Assembly (NCBI RefSeq): GCF_012277275.1
Contig: NZ_CP051155.1
Span: 1,178,001-1,242,000, forward strand
DNA length: 64,000 bases
Source of the DNA: Gephyromycinifex aptenodytis
GTDB lineage: Bacteria; Actinomycetota; Actinomycetes; Actinomycetales; Dermatophilaceae
Direction of reading: 5' to 3'
Part shown: positions 23,986 through 32,605 of the stretch, in pieces
How positions within the stretch are numbered: position 1 is the stretch's first letter
How the letters are laid out: each line of letters begins with the position of its first letter
Notes under the pieces: generated by a model
What the model was told of the DNA's origin: nothing
Databases searched by the model: none
What the model saw: only the letters and a program-made list of their open reading frames with translations
Program-made: the position numbers and the translations under genes

Positions 23986-26552
23986 CAGTGCACCTCCTCG
24001 CGTTCGAGAAATGACGACTCGCCGGCGTCCCAGAGCCGTCGATACAGCCCATCGACGCTGCTCAGTTCTGCGTGGGTCCCGGTCTGCACCACCTGTCCGG
24101 CGTCCATCACGACGATCTGGTCGGCGTTGGTGATGGTGTGCAGACGGTGGGCGATCATCAGCACCGTGCGACCCGCCAGCAGGTGCTCGAAGCCCTTGCG
24201 GATGGCCCACTCGGACTCGGCGTCGGCCGCAGCCGTGGCCTCGTCGAGGACGACGATCGGTGTGTCTGCCAGCAGCGCGCGAGCAATCCCGACGCGTTGC
24301 CTCTCCCCGCCGGAGAGCCGGTCGGTGGAGATGATCGTGTCGTAGCCCTGGGGCAGGTCGGCGACGACTGCGTCCAGGTGGGCAGCTTGGGCTGCCTTGT
24401 GAATCTCCTCCTGGCTCGCCTCGGGCCGGGTCAGGGCAATGTTGTCTCGCACACTGCCGTGGATGAGTTGCACATCCTGCAACAAGATCGAGACGCGCGC
24501 GTACAACTGCTCGTGGGTCAGGTCGCGTACATCGGTGCCGTCGATGCTGACGGTGCCGCGCTCGACATCCCACAGCCGTGCGAGCAGCGCTGCCACGGTG
24601 GATTTCCCTGCCCCCGAGGGTCCTACCAGGGCGGTCACCGTTCCGCGTTGCAACTCCAGCGACAGCCCTTCAAGGACGGTTCGACCGGTGCCGTAGGCGA
24701 AGCTGACGTCTTCGAATCGGACATGACCGGCCGGGGCGCTGCGGTCAGCGGGGGGAGCCAGTTCCGGCGTCGCAAGGAACAGTTCGATACCGCTGCGAGA
24801 GTTCAGGGCAGCGATCAACGCCCCCAGGTTGAGAGCCAGGGAGATCAGTTGACCTCCCATCGCCGTTCCCAACACCAGGAACGGCAGGAGGTCCAGCGGC
24901 TCGATCCACCCCGGCATGATGAACAGGTAGCCGGCGACCAGCAGGATCCCCAGCACAGTGGTGGGTCGGTTGCTCATCGAGGCCAGGATCTTGCGCGGGC
25001 CGGTGTCGCGTTGCCAGTCCGCGATGAAGTCTCCGACCTCGCCCAGCGTGGCGGGCAGATCTACCACCGCTTGCGGCCCGTACACCGCTGCCACGTCGCG
25101 GGTCATGATGAACGTCTGCGCCTGCCCGGCAGCCAGGGCCAGGTAGCGCTGCGAGCGCACCATCCGCTCGCGATCGGCGCGGGCGATCCCGGACATGATC
25201 ATCAGGTAGGCAGCCAACGGCACCAACAGCACCAGGCCCAGGCGCCATTGCACAGTGAACAGGTAGATCAGGGTGGCCAGCGGCGTGACCACTCCCCCGA
25301 CGACGTCGGGCACGGTGTGGGTGATGAGGTAATGCAAAGCTCCCACGTCATCGCTGACGAGTTTCTTCACCTCGCCCGGACGCCGGTCACCGAACCAGCC
25401 CAGCGGCAACACACTGAGTTTGCTCATCAGCCGTCGGCGTAGGGCCGCCGAGAAGGACGCGTCGTAGAAGTGCAGTACCAAGACGAGCAGGGATGCTGCA
25501 GCCGTGGTGAGCCCCATGACGACCGCGGCGGTCACGGCGGTGCTGACATATTCCTCGCGCTGAGCGCCGGTCAGGAAGGATCGCGCCAACTCCGCGAACA
25601 AGACGAACGGCACCAGTTGCAGGATCGAGATGAGCGCTTGGGCGACGCCCGCCGCGATGAGGGGGATCTTGGCCGCGGCGAGCACACCGGCAGCGGGCTG
25701 CCTGGCCGGCTCCTCGGGCGTTGAGCCGGCCGGCGTCGCCGCAGGAGCGGCTTGTTCCGCGACGGCTCGCCCCTCGTGCTCGGCAGCGGCGTTCAGGGTA
25801 TCCAGGGTCTCGGATTTGCCCATCGCGCGCCCCCGGATCCAGTACGCCTGGGCGTGCAGGGTCGCTCGGTTCAAGCCGTACTCTCGCTGGAGCAGGGTCT
25901 TGGCGTGCCGGGTGGAGGTGCTCTCACCGGTCACCCAGGCGTACCAACCGGTCCAATCCCGGCCTGCGAGCGCCTGGACCAGGGCCTGCCCATCAGGCAG
26001 TTCGTCCACCCAGGCCGCGGTGATGTTGGGCCCCTGAGGTAACGGCAGCTGGTTGTCCAGTTCGGTGTGGCGTTCGAGGTAGACGACCACCGGTTGGTCC
26101 TTGGGGATGGCCTCGGCCAGCGCCCGGATGGCCGGATACCCAGCCAGGTCGCCCATCAGCAGGTAACCCTCGGGAGCCGGCGTGGGAAGGGCGAAGGGGT
26201 GCTCGCCGTAGCGCATCGCCACGATCTGCTGGCCTTCATCGCAGTTCGCAGCCCAGTAGGAGGCGGGCCCCATCGGGTGGTGGATCACGAAATCCATGGC
26301 GAACCGGCCGGTCTGCGGGTCGGGATCCACGATCGTGTAGCCCCGCTGGTGCTGGCGTGAGCCACCGTCGGGGTCGGGGAACCACGCACGAATCCAGTTG
26401 GCCGGAGCTTCACCCTGCGTGTTCAGTAGCGTCTCGGAGTGGCAGTGCACTCGGATGAAGTGATCGGCGAGCTTCTGGGTGCCCGTCACGGTGACGCAAT
26501 GCTCTTGGGCGCCCAGCCCGCGCAGCACTGCGCCTTGGAATCCCTTGCCCAT
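23985..26552 (-). CDS. irtA: IrtA-like fusion of siderophore-interaction domain and ABC transporter
   Basis: An 855-residue protein. Residues 1 to about 245 form an FAD-binding siderophore-interacting domain with RGYTIVDPD (R70, Y72, T73), HHPMGPASYWA (91-101), an LLMGDLAGYPAIRAL segment and WVTGES (207-212). A linker rich in Ala/Pro leads to a six-helix membrane domain from about residue 285, then an ATPase with GPSGAGKST near 640, LSGGERQRVG near 742 and VVLDEATAAAD near 763. This architecture is that of mycobacterial IrtA, where the FAD domain reduces the imported ferric siderophore. The start has an AAGGAG site. It follows a TetR gene and overlaps irtB. Confidence 0.92.
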   Translation of the reverse strand: MGKGFQGAVLRGLGAQEHCVTVTGTQKLADHFIRVHCHSETLLNTQGEAPANWIRAWFPDPDGGSRQHQRGYTIVDPDPQTGRFAMDFVIHHPMGPASYWAANCDEGQQIVAMRYGEHPFALPTPAPEGYLLMGDLAGYPAIRALAEAIPKDQPVVVYLERHTELDNQLPLPQGPNITAAWVDELPDGQALVQALAGRDWTGWYAWVTGESTSTRHAKTLLQREYGLNRATLHAQAYWIRGRAMGKSETLDTLNAAAEHEGRAVAEQAAPAATPAGSTPEEPARQPAAGVLAAAKIPLIAAGVAQALISILQLVPFVLFAELARSFLTGAQREEYVSTAVTAAVVMGLTTAAASLLVLVLHFYDASFSAALRRRLMSKLSVLPLGWFGDRRPGEVKKLVSDDVGALHYLITHTVPDVVGGVVTPLATLIYLFTVQWRLGLVLLVPLAAYLMIMSGIARADRERMVRSQRYLALAAGQAQTFIMTRDVAAVYGPQAVVDLPATLGEVGDFIADWQRDTGPRKILASMSNRPTTVLGILLVAGYLFIMPGWIEPLDLLPFLVLGTAMGGQLISLALNLGALIAALNSRSGIELFLATPELAPPADRSAPAGHVRFEDVSFAYGTGRTVLEGLSLELQRGTVTALVGPSGAGKSTVAALLARLWDVERGTVSIDGTDVRDLTHEQLYARVSILLQDVQLIHGSVRDNIALTRPEASQEEIHKAAQAAHLDAVVADLPQGYDTIISTDRLSGGERQRVGIARALLADTPIVVLDEATAAADAESEWAIRKGFEHLLAGRTVLMIAHRLHTITNADQIVVMDAGQVVQTGTHAELSSVDGLYRRLWDAGESSFLEREEVH

Positions 26553-26621
26553 GGTCGCTCCTTGGCGGTTTATGGTCAGGTTTGAGGTCGTTGGGCGCCC
26601 CTGGGAGCGCGGGTGGCTGGC

Positions 26622-27386
26622 CTAGGACAGTTCGCTGAGGCCGGGTGTTGAGGTGTCCTCCGGCCGGGAGGACGGGCCAGGCGGCACCGATGCGGGATCG
26701 TCATGGGGACGCGCGACGTCGGCGCGCATGAGGTGAAGGAGATCGGTGACGCCTTGGCCCGGTTGCGCGGCTTGGAGAAACCCGTTGATGGCCGCCCCCA
26801 GCCACAGTCGGACGTACTCTGCGTCCTCTACCTGCGGCAGCACGCGCAGCACCTGCCCGATCCCTTCGTCGGCGAGGTTGTCCACGGTGACAACCTCCAA
26901 CTCCTGTTCGATGACATCGGCCCGCACGCGGCGCTCATCCGCAGCAGCGGCATAACCGATGGCCAAGATGGCCACCGCGGAGGAGAGCACCATGGCCACC
27001 GCGGGGTCGTAACCGCGCCGGTGCAGCGCACGGGTGGCGTCGGCGAGGAGGCGACGTCCCCCCTCCCCACGCGGGAAGAGTGTCTGCATGTAGGAGGCGA
27101 GGCCAGGGTGCGCGAGGGTGAACTCGTACAGCCTCAACCCCTGCGCCAACAGGTGGTGTTTGTCGTCCAGGGCTGGGTCGTCGAGTAGTTCCAGCTCGGC
27201 CAGGATGCTCTCTCCGACCAACCTCTCCAGACCCATGCGGTTCTCGACATGGCGGTACAGCGCTGTTGCCGTGACCCCGAGTTCCTGAGCCACGGCATTC
27301 AAGCTCAGCCGCCGCAGTCCGATGGCGCGCCCGGCACGCTCGATGTCCGCACTGGTGATCTGAGGAGGCCTACCCCCGATGTTCAC
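26622..27386 (-). CDS. TetR-family regulator of the irt operon
   Basis: A 254-residue protein with an N-terminal TetR helix-turn-helix (LSLNAVAQELGVTATALYRHVENRMGL, about residues 28-54, written here as parts LSLNAVAQELGV and TATALYRHVENR) and a helical ligand-binding region with a TetR_C-like LAHPGLASYMQTL segment. The C-terminal 30 residues are Pro/Ser-rich. It lies 69 bases ahead of irtA on the same strand and an inverted repeat sits just before its start, so autoregulation together with irtAB is likely. In mycobacteria irtAB is controlled by IdeR; here a TetR protein seems to take or share that role. Confidence 0.82.
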   Translation of the reverse strand: MNIGGRPPQITSADIERAGRAIGLRRLSLNAVAQELGVTATALYRHVENRMGLERLVGESILAELELLDDPALDDKHHLLAQGLRLYEFTLAHPGLASYMQTLFPRGEGGRRLLADATRALHRRGYDPAVAMVLSSAVAILAIGYAAAADERRVRADVIEQELEVVTVDNLADEGIGQVLRVLPQVEDAEYVRLWLGAAINGFLQAAQPGQGVTDLLHLMRADVARPHDDPASVPPGPSSRPEDTSTPGLSELS

Positions 27387-27397
27387 CGCTCGCCTCC

Positions 27398-27420
27398 CTT
27401 AGTTGTACCTACTAACTAAG
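27398..27420 (-). promoter_or_regulatory. Candidate TetR operator ahead of the tetR-irtA-irtB operon
   Basis: A 7-base perfect inverted repeat, CTTAGTT (27398-27404) and AACTAAG (27414-27420), with a 9-base spacer, 11 bases before the ATG. The A/T-rich patch contrasts with its surroundings. It shares TTAG/CTAA ends with iron boxes but not the core, so a TetR site is more likely than a DtxR site. Confidence 0.6.
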
Positions 27421-27646
27421 GGGATACTAAGTTGCACGAGTGCGGCTCACAAGGGGCTCGTCCCTCGTTTTTCGGTGCATCCGAATCGCCCGCCGAACCC
27501 GTCGGCGGCGCAGTTCTGCTGAGCTCCGACGGAGTCCACCGTTCCATTCCCCTGCCAGGGTCATCGCGTGGCTGGCGTCGGGCGGGTTCGCTGCACCGGG
27601 AACCCCGGGGCCGACACCGGCAAGTACGGGTCTCTAGCCTGGCGGC

Positions 27647-28159
27647 ATGAACAGCATCGATATTTTGATCGACGCCGCAGGCCGACCTGCCGCGTCCGCC
27701 CACGTCGTTCTTCGCGACCTGAGTCAGAAGGCCGCGCACGCCATGCCATCGGGGGGCAACTCGATCGCCTGGCTGCTATGGCACGCGGCGCGGCAGATGG
27801 ATGTGCAGCTTCTGGCTCTGTCCGGCGGGGAGTCAGTGTGGCGCAGCGGCGACTGGGCACAGCGCCTCGGTGTCCACCGGGACGAGGACGACTTCGGTAT
27901 GGGCGACTCCCCCGATGATGTCAGCGCACTTCAGGTCAGCGACGTGGCCGCTTTGGGCGAGTACCTGGGCGCCTGCGTCGAGGCGCTCGTCGCCTACCTA
28001 CGCACCGCACCTGATCTGGGCGAGGTGATCGACGCCTCTTACACCCCGCCGGTGACGCGCGCCACGCGGATCCTGAGCATGGTCAACGACGCCGTCACCC
28101 ACGTCGGTCAGGCCGCCTACGTGCGCGGGATCGTCGACGACTGGTCCATCGGCGTCTGA
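27647..28159 (+). CDS. DinB-like four-helix protein
   Basis: A 170-residue protein of the DinB superfamily (metal-dependent, mycothiol-linked transferase or unknown function). The metal-binding His residues expected of the fold appear in SIAWLLWHAARQMD (H near 45) and DAVTHVGQAAYVRG (H near 149). The function is unknown; actinobacterial members include mycothiol-dependent enzymes. It is divergent from the tetR gene, with 260 bases between that hold the operator. Confidence 0.72.
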   Translation: MNSIDILIDAAGRPAASAHVVLRDLSQKAAHAMPSGGNSIAWLLWHAARQMDVQLLALSGGESVWRSGDWAQRLGVHRDEDDFGMGDSPDDVSALQVSDVAALGEYLGACVEALVAYLRTAPDLGEVIDASYTPPVTRATRILSMVNDAVTHVGQAAYVRGIVDDWSIGV

Positions 28160-28170
28160 GGCTGGGGGGC

Positions 28171-28191
28171 CTCGCATCCCTAGGATGCGAG
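28171..28191 (+). terminator. Short perfect hairpin after the DinB-like gene
   Basis: CTCGCATCC-cta-GGATGCGAG, a perfect 9-base stem with a 3-base loop, 11 bases after the stop codon. No T-run. It covers the putative ATG of the next small frame. Confidence 0.55.
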
Positions 28192-28451
28192 CCCTTCGCC
28201 GTCGCGAGGAGCCAACTGGTTACGACCACGACGAGACCGGCAGTCCGGGATCCCCCGCTGACGTCGACGTCACCTGGTGGTCCTGCATCGGGCAGGGCGC
28301 ACTGACAGGCGAACTCGTCGGCCGCCGCGCGCCACACCTGAAGACCGTCGGCCCCGGCGCCATCGTGTGGGTGGTCGCCGAGGCCGAGTCCGCCTCCACG
28401 TTGCGTGCCTACCTGCGCACCGAGGCAGGGTGCGATCCGGGGCCTGCTTGA
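28185..28451 (+). CDS. Possible small hypothetical protein
   Basis: An 88-codon frame. The middle (VTWWSCIGQGALTGELVGRR through GAIVWVVAEAESA) looks protein-like, but about a quarter of codons end in A or T, the ATG lies inside a hairpin and there is no ribosome site. I do not recognise a family. It could be a real small gene with a different start or chance. Confidence 0.3.
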   Translation: MRALRRREEPTGYDHDETGSPGSPADVDVTWWSCIGQGALTGELVGRRAPHLKTVGPGAIVWVVAEAESASTLRAYLRTEAGCDPGPA

Positions 28452-28516
28452 CGCAGCGACCTACTGGCGTCGAGGCCGCGCCGCGAGCTGGCTCCGCTGC
28501 GGACGTCAGGTAGGGC

Positions 28517-29170
28517 TCAGACGTCGTAGGCCGCGTCGAAGAAGTCCCGCTCACACTGCACGGCGCGGGTGAAGAGGTCCTCGACGCGAGCACGCTCTGC
28601 CTGCTCCGCCGGCTCGTGGGCATCGAGCTGACCACGCAGCCAGCCCACCCACGACTCGAACGCCTCACCGCGGTGCAGGTCGATCCAACCGACGTGCTCG
28701 GGCCGGGTGGCGGCGAGCTCCGTGGCCTCGGGCCGCGTCGCCCAATCGAGGTAGAGCCACTCAGCTACGACGAGCACAGCCAGCGCACCTGCGTACGAGC
28801 GTGACGTCACCGCCTCCCGCATGACCGCCTCAAAGGCGCGCGTCGCGGCTGTCAACTCTGGTGCGACGCGGTCGGATTCGGGGACATCCAGCGCGTCGAA
28901 GGAGTCCACGAAGTACGTGTTCTCGTCGGCGGCGAAGAAGCCCAACTGGCGCGCCAAGGGCAGCCGCGCGGCCAGGTCGGGCGCCGAGGCGCAGGCCTGC
29001 CCGAGCAACGCCGTGAACGCGTCGCAGAATTGATAGTCCTGCACGAGGTAGTGGCGCAGCACGTCGTCAGCCACAGTGCCGGCGAGCAGTTCGTCGACGA
29101 AGCGGTGTCCGACCGCTGCGTCCCACTCGGCGGTGCAGCTCTCGCGGAGTCGTGCGGAAAAGGTCGTCAT
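28517..29170 (-). CDS. tenA: TenA-family protein (thiaminase II / aminopyrimidine aminohydrolase type)
   Basis: A 217-residue TenA/PQQC-fold protein. D45 in YLVQDYQFCDAF and E207 in CERDFFDAAY match the substrate-binding Asp and C-terminal Glu of Bacillus TenA. The nucleophile Cys (Cys135 in Bacillus) is absent: that helix reads GALAVLVVAEWLYLDWA. This fits the TenA_E-like subgroup, which salvages or recycles thiamine pyrimidine by another mechanism. No other thiamine gene and no TPP riboswitch is seen nearby. It follows fumC by three bases and shares its transcript. Confidence 0.82.
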   Translation of the reverse strand: MTTFSARLRESCTAEWDAAVGHRFVDELLAGTVADDVLRHYLVQDYQFCDAFTALLGQACASAPDLAARLPLARQLGFFAADENTYFVDSFDALDVPESDRVAPELTAATRAFEAVMREAVTSRSYAGALAVLVVAEWLYLDWATRPEATELAATRPEHVGWIDLHRGEAFESWVGWLRGQLDAHEPAEQAERARVEDLFTRAVQCERDFFDAAYDV

Positions 29171-29173
29171 GGC

Positions 29174-30589
29174 TCAGCCCTCCACTGTGCGGGGGTGGGT
29201 CATGTCGAACGGAATGACCCAGGCGTCGAATTCGTCCTCGGTGACATGCCCCAGTTCGAGGGCGGCTGCCTTGAGGGTCGTGCCGTCCTTGTGCGCCTTC
29301 TTGGCGATCTGCGCGGCCTTGTCGTACCCGATGTGCGGGTTGAGGGCGGTGACCTGCATGAGGTTGCTGGCCAGCTCGGCGGCGATGCGTTCGCGGTCGG
29401 GCTCGATGCCGACGGCGCAGTGGTCGGTGAACGCGGCGCAGGAGTCGCCAAGCAGGCGAATGCTTTCCAGCACAGCATGCGCCATGACCGGTTTGTACAC
29501 ATTGAGCTGGAAGTTGCCCTGGCTGCCGGCAAATCCGACGGTGGCGTCGTTGCCGAACACGCGGGTGGCGACCATCGTCATGGCCTCGCACTGGGTGGGG
29601 TTGACCTTGCCCGGCATGATGCTGCTGCCCGGCTCGTTCTCGGGGATACGGATCTCGCCGATGCCGTTGCGGGGGCCGGAGGCGAGCCAGCGGACGTCGT
29701 TCGCGATCTTCATCAGTGCCATGGCGAGGCCGCGTAGCGATGAGCTCAGCATCACCAGCGCGTCGTGCGCCGACAGGGAGGCGAACAGGTTGTCGGCCTG
29801 CCGGAAGGGGTGTCCGGTCTGCTCGGCGATCTTGGCGGCGGCGAGCTGCCCGAACTGCGGGTGTGCGTTGAGCCCGGTGCCCACGGCAGTACCACCGATG
29901 GCGAGGTCGAGTACGCCGGTCTCCGCGTGCCGCACGCTGCCCAGGGCGAAGTCGAGTTGGGCGACCCAGCCGCCGATCTCCTGGCCGAGAGTGATGGGCG
30001 TGGCGTCCTGCAGGTGCGTGCGGCCGACCTTGACCACGTCGGCGAACTCGCTCGACTTGTCGGCGAGCACGTCGCGCAGGCGCGTGACCTGGTCGTACAG
30101 GTACTCATGCAGGTCGAGGACGACGGCGATATGCATGGCCGTCGGGAAGGTGTCGTTGCTGCTCTGTCCGCGGTTGACATGGTCGTTGGGGTGGACCGGG
30201 GACTTGCTGCCCATCTGCCCGCCCGCGATCTCGATGGCGCGGTTGGAGATGACCTCGTTGGAGTTCATGTTGGACTGCGTGCCGCTACCGGTCTGGAACA
30301 CGACCAGCGGGAACTGCTCGTCGAGGTCGCCGGCGACGACCTCACGCGCGGCCTGCTCCAGCGCATCGAGGGCGGTCTCGTCGAGGGCGGAGAGCTCCCC
30401 CAGTTCGCGGTTGGCGCGGGCCGCACCGAGCTTGAGGTGCCCCAGCGCACGAATCATCGAATGTCCCCACACGAACGTGTCACGCCCGATGGGAAAGTTC
30501 TCAATGCTGCGCTGGGTCTGCGCGCCCCAATAGTGGTCGGCAGGCACCTCCACGGTGCCCATGCTGTCGGTCTCGTTGCGAGTATCCAT
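29174..30589 (-). CDS. fumC: Fumarate hydratase, class II
   Basis: A 471-residue homotetrameric fumarase without metal cluster; it interconverts fumarate and malate in the citric acid cycle. The fumarase/aspartase signature [17 protein letters not shown] lies near residues 322-338, and [24 protein letters not shown] and [16 protein letters not shown] are the other conserved boxes. Length is normal for the family. A class I Fe-S fumarase at 42280-44022 provides the same activity. It is followed by tenA. In the 242 bases upstream I see no gene; a plus-strand frame ending near 30842 has a protein-like tail but no start. Confidence 0.95.
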   Translation of the reverse strand: MDTRNETDSMGTVEVPADHYWGAQTQRSIENFPIGRDTFVWGHSMIRALGHLKLGAARANRELGELSALDETALDALEQAAREVVAGDLDEQFPLVVFQTGSGTQSNMNSNEVISNRAIEIAGGQMGSKSPVHPNDHVNRGQSSNDTFPTAMHIAVVLDLHEYLYDQVTRLRDVLADKSSEFADVVKVGRTHLQDATPITLGQEIGGWVAQLDFALGSVRHAETGVLDLAIGGTAVGTGLNAHPQFGQLAAAKIAEQTGHPFRQADNLFASLSAHDALVMLSSSLRGLAMALMKIANDVRWLASGPRNGIGEIRIPENEPGSSIMPGKVNPTQCEAMTMVATRVFGNDATVGFAGSQGNFQLNVYKPVMAHAVLESIRLLGDSCAAFTDHCAVGIEPDRERIAAELASNLMQVTALNPHIGYDKAAQIAKKAHKDGTTLKAAALELGHVTEDEFDAWVIPFDMTHPRTVEG

Positions 30590-30831
30590 GCCCCCACCCT
30601 AGGAACAAGGCTGGCGCACGAACAGCCCGGCCGCCAGCGCTCAACAAGTTCATGTCGCGAGCCTCTCCGGCGCGGTACGCACGGACTCGCAACTGCGGTC
30701 GCGGTCCCCGTGGCGCAGCGTGAACCTGGTCGATAACGCGGGGCTGGCCTCGGGCTCGTCGTGGTCGAACCCTGCGGCACGTCGCCGTTCGCAGGAAGAT
30801 CGTATCCGCGGCCTGCTGCTCCCTGCCGACG

Positions 30832-31911
30832 CTAGACGTTAAACCGGAACTCGACGACGTCGCCGTCGGTCATGACGTATTCCTTGCCCTCCATACGGAC
30901 CTTGCCTGCGGCTTTGGCCTCGGCCATAGATCCGGCGGCGATGAGGTCTTCGTAGGAGACGATTTCGGCCTTGATGAAGCCGCGCTGGAAGTCGGTGTGG
31001 ATGACGCCTGCGGCTTGAGGGGCGGTCCAGCCCTGTCGGATCGTCCAGGCCCGAGCCTCCTTGGGGCCGGCGGTCAAGTAGGTCTGCAACCCCAGGGTGC
31101 GGAACCCGGTGTGGGCCAGCTTGTGCAGGCCCGGCTCGTCCACCCCCACCGACTCCAGCAGTTCCTGCGCCTCTTCGGGCTCCAACTCCGCCAGGTCCAT
31201 CTCCAGCTTGGCGTTGAGGAAGACCGCCTCTACCGGCGCGACCAAGGCCGCGAGCGCCTTCTTCGCCTCCTCGTCGACGAGCTGATCCTCATCGACGTTG
31301 AACACGTACAAGAACGGCTTGGTCGTCATCAGCCCGAGCTCACGCAGCAACGACAGGTCGACATCGCCCTGGCGCGCGAACAGGGTGTCCCCGGCCTCCA
31401 GGTACTTCTGCGCCTGCACCGCCGCCTCGTAGACAGCCTTGTCGACTTTCTTACCCTTGACCTCTTTCTCCAGCCGCGGCACGGCCTTCTCCAGAGTCTG
31501 CAGGTCGGCCAGGATCAGTTCGGTGTTGATCGTCTCGATGTCTGAACGCGGGTCGACCTTGCCGTCCACGTGGGTGACGTCGTCGTCCTCGAAGGCCCGG
31601 ATGACCTGGCAGATCGCGTCCGCTTCACGAATGTTGGCCAAGAACTTGTTGCCCAGACCCTCCCCCTCGGAGGCGCCACGCACGATGCCGGCGATGTCGA
31701 CGAAGGAGACGGTGGCCGGGATGATCTTCTCGCTGCCGAACACTTTCGCCAGCTCGTTCAGCCGGGGATCAGGCAGCGGCACCACACCCACATTCGGCTC
31801 GATCGTCGCGAACGGATAGTTCGCGGCGAGCACGTTGTTCTTCGTCAGCGCGTTGAACATGCTCGACTTGCCGACGTTGGGGAGACCGACGATTCCAATA
31901 GTGAGTGCCAC
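30832..31911 (-). CDS. ychF: Redox-regulated ATPase YchF (Obg family)
   Basis: A 359-residue Obg-like P-loop protein that prefers ATP. G1 is GLPNVGKSS (9-17), G3 is [10 protein letters not shown], followed by a coiled-coil arm, and the C-terminal TGS domain ends in [16 protein letters not shown]. It binds ribosomes and acts in stress responses. Single gene, widely conserved length and domains. Confidence 0.95.
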   Translation of the reverse strand: MALTIGIVGLPNVGKSSMFNALTKNNVLAANYPFATIEPNVGVVPLPDPRLNELAKVFGSEKIIPATVSFVDIAGIVRGASEGEGLGNKFLANIREADAICQVIRAFEDDDVTHVDGKVDPRSDIETINTELILADLQTLEKAVPRLEKEVKGKKVDKAVYEAAVQAQKYLEAGDTLFARQGDVDLSLLRELGLMTTKPFLYVFNVDEDQLVDEEAKKALAALVAPVEAVFLNAKLEMDLAELEPEEAQELLESVGVDEPGLHKLAHTGFRTLGLQTYLTAGPKEARAWTIRQGWTAPQAAGVIHTDFQRGFIKAEIVSYEDLIAAGSMAEAKAAGKVRMEGKEYVMTDGDVVEFRFNV

Positions 31912-31949
31912 GGGGTCAGGAGTTTAGCGCCCGCGCGCCCCGGGTGAGT

Positions 31950-32447
31950 TCAGCGTCCGCGCCTAGGCGACTTAGCTTCCTCGGCGCCGCCCATCCTGAG
32001 CAGCCAGAACCACGCCCCCAGCGCCACCAGTACTAGGACCCCTACCGGCACCGGCGCCCGCCCAACCAGGTGCGTCGCCCGGCCTGCACCCATCCCGTAC
32101 AGCCACACTTCATGCACGAGAACCCCCGCCACGCCGGTCGTGGCCACTGTCGCCACCGCAGCGGCCAGCCACCCGCTAGCCCTCAGCCGGGCCCCCGGCC
32201 GGATCGCCACCAACAGCCCCCATACCGCGCACGTCCCCAACGCCAGGCACCCCAGCAGGGGACCGGCGGTTGCCCGCCCGGCAGCCAGGGCGAACGCGAA
32301 CGGGTCGCGGGAAAGACCGATATAGCTCTCCACGATCATCGCTTGCACCAGCGCAGCCATCCCTGCGGTGAGCAACAGCAGGATCGATGCTGCGGCAGCC
32401 ACCACTCGCACCGGCCACGTCAATAGCGGCCCCTGTCGATCAGTCAT
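31950..32447 (-). CDS. Four-TM hypothetical membrane protein
   Basis: A 165-residue protein with four hydrophobic helices (VVAAAASILLLLTAGMAALV; LLGCLALGTCAVWGLLVAI; LAAAVATVATTGVAGVLV; VPVGVLVLVALGAWFWLL) and a basic C-terminal tail. No known motif. It lies 38 bases upstream of ychF on the same strand and is divergent from rmuC. Function unknown. Confidence 0.68.
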   Translation of the reverse strand: MTDRQGPLLTWPVRVVAAAASILLLLTAGMAALVQAMIVESYIGLSRDPFAFALAAGRATAGPLLGCLALGTCAVWGLLVAIRPGARLRASGWLAAAVATVATTGVAGVLVHEVWLYGMGAGRATHLVGRAPVPVGVLVLVALGAWFWLLRMGGAEEAKSPRRGR

Positions 32448-32605
32448 CGGCTCTCCCCCTCATCCAGGGCAGGATACGGATCGCAAGGGTGTCCTTGTAC
32501 CTGCATACCCAAGCCAGCCCGGGCGGGGTCTGCCGCCGTGAGCGCGGGCGATGCGCAGAACGTGCGCGGCGAAGGGCTGTCGGTGGCTGCTGGCACAGTG
32601 AACTC

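Noticed and set aside
23986-24573. Upstream extension of the irtB frame by about 196 codons
   Set aside because: The extension overlaps the ATPase end of irtA in another frame and is Arg/His-rich; the ATG at 23985, overlapping the irtA stop, starts exactly at the expected IrtB N-terminus.
28517-28560. Search for a TPP riboswitch or other riboswitch near tenA
   Set aside because: tenA is only three bases after fumC and no THI-box-like sequence is seen upstream of fumC.
30600-30842. Plus-strand frame with a protein-like tail (GSSWSNPAARRRSQEDRI)
   Set aside because: It lacks a usable start before its protein-like part and overlaps the ychF end; I could not match it to a family, so it is not called as a gene.
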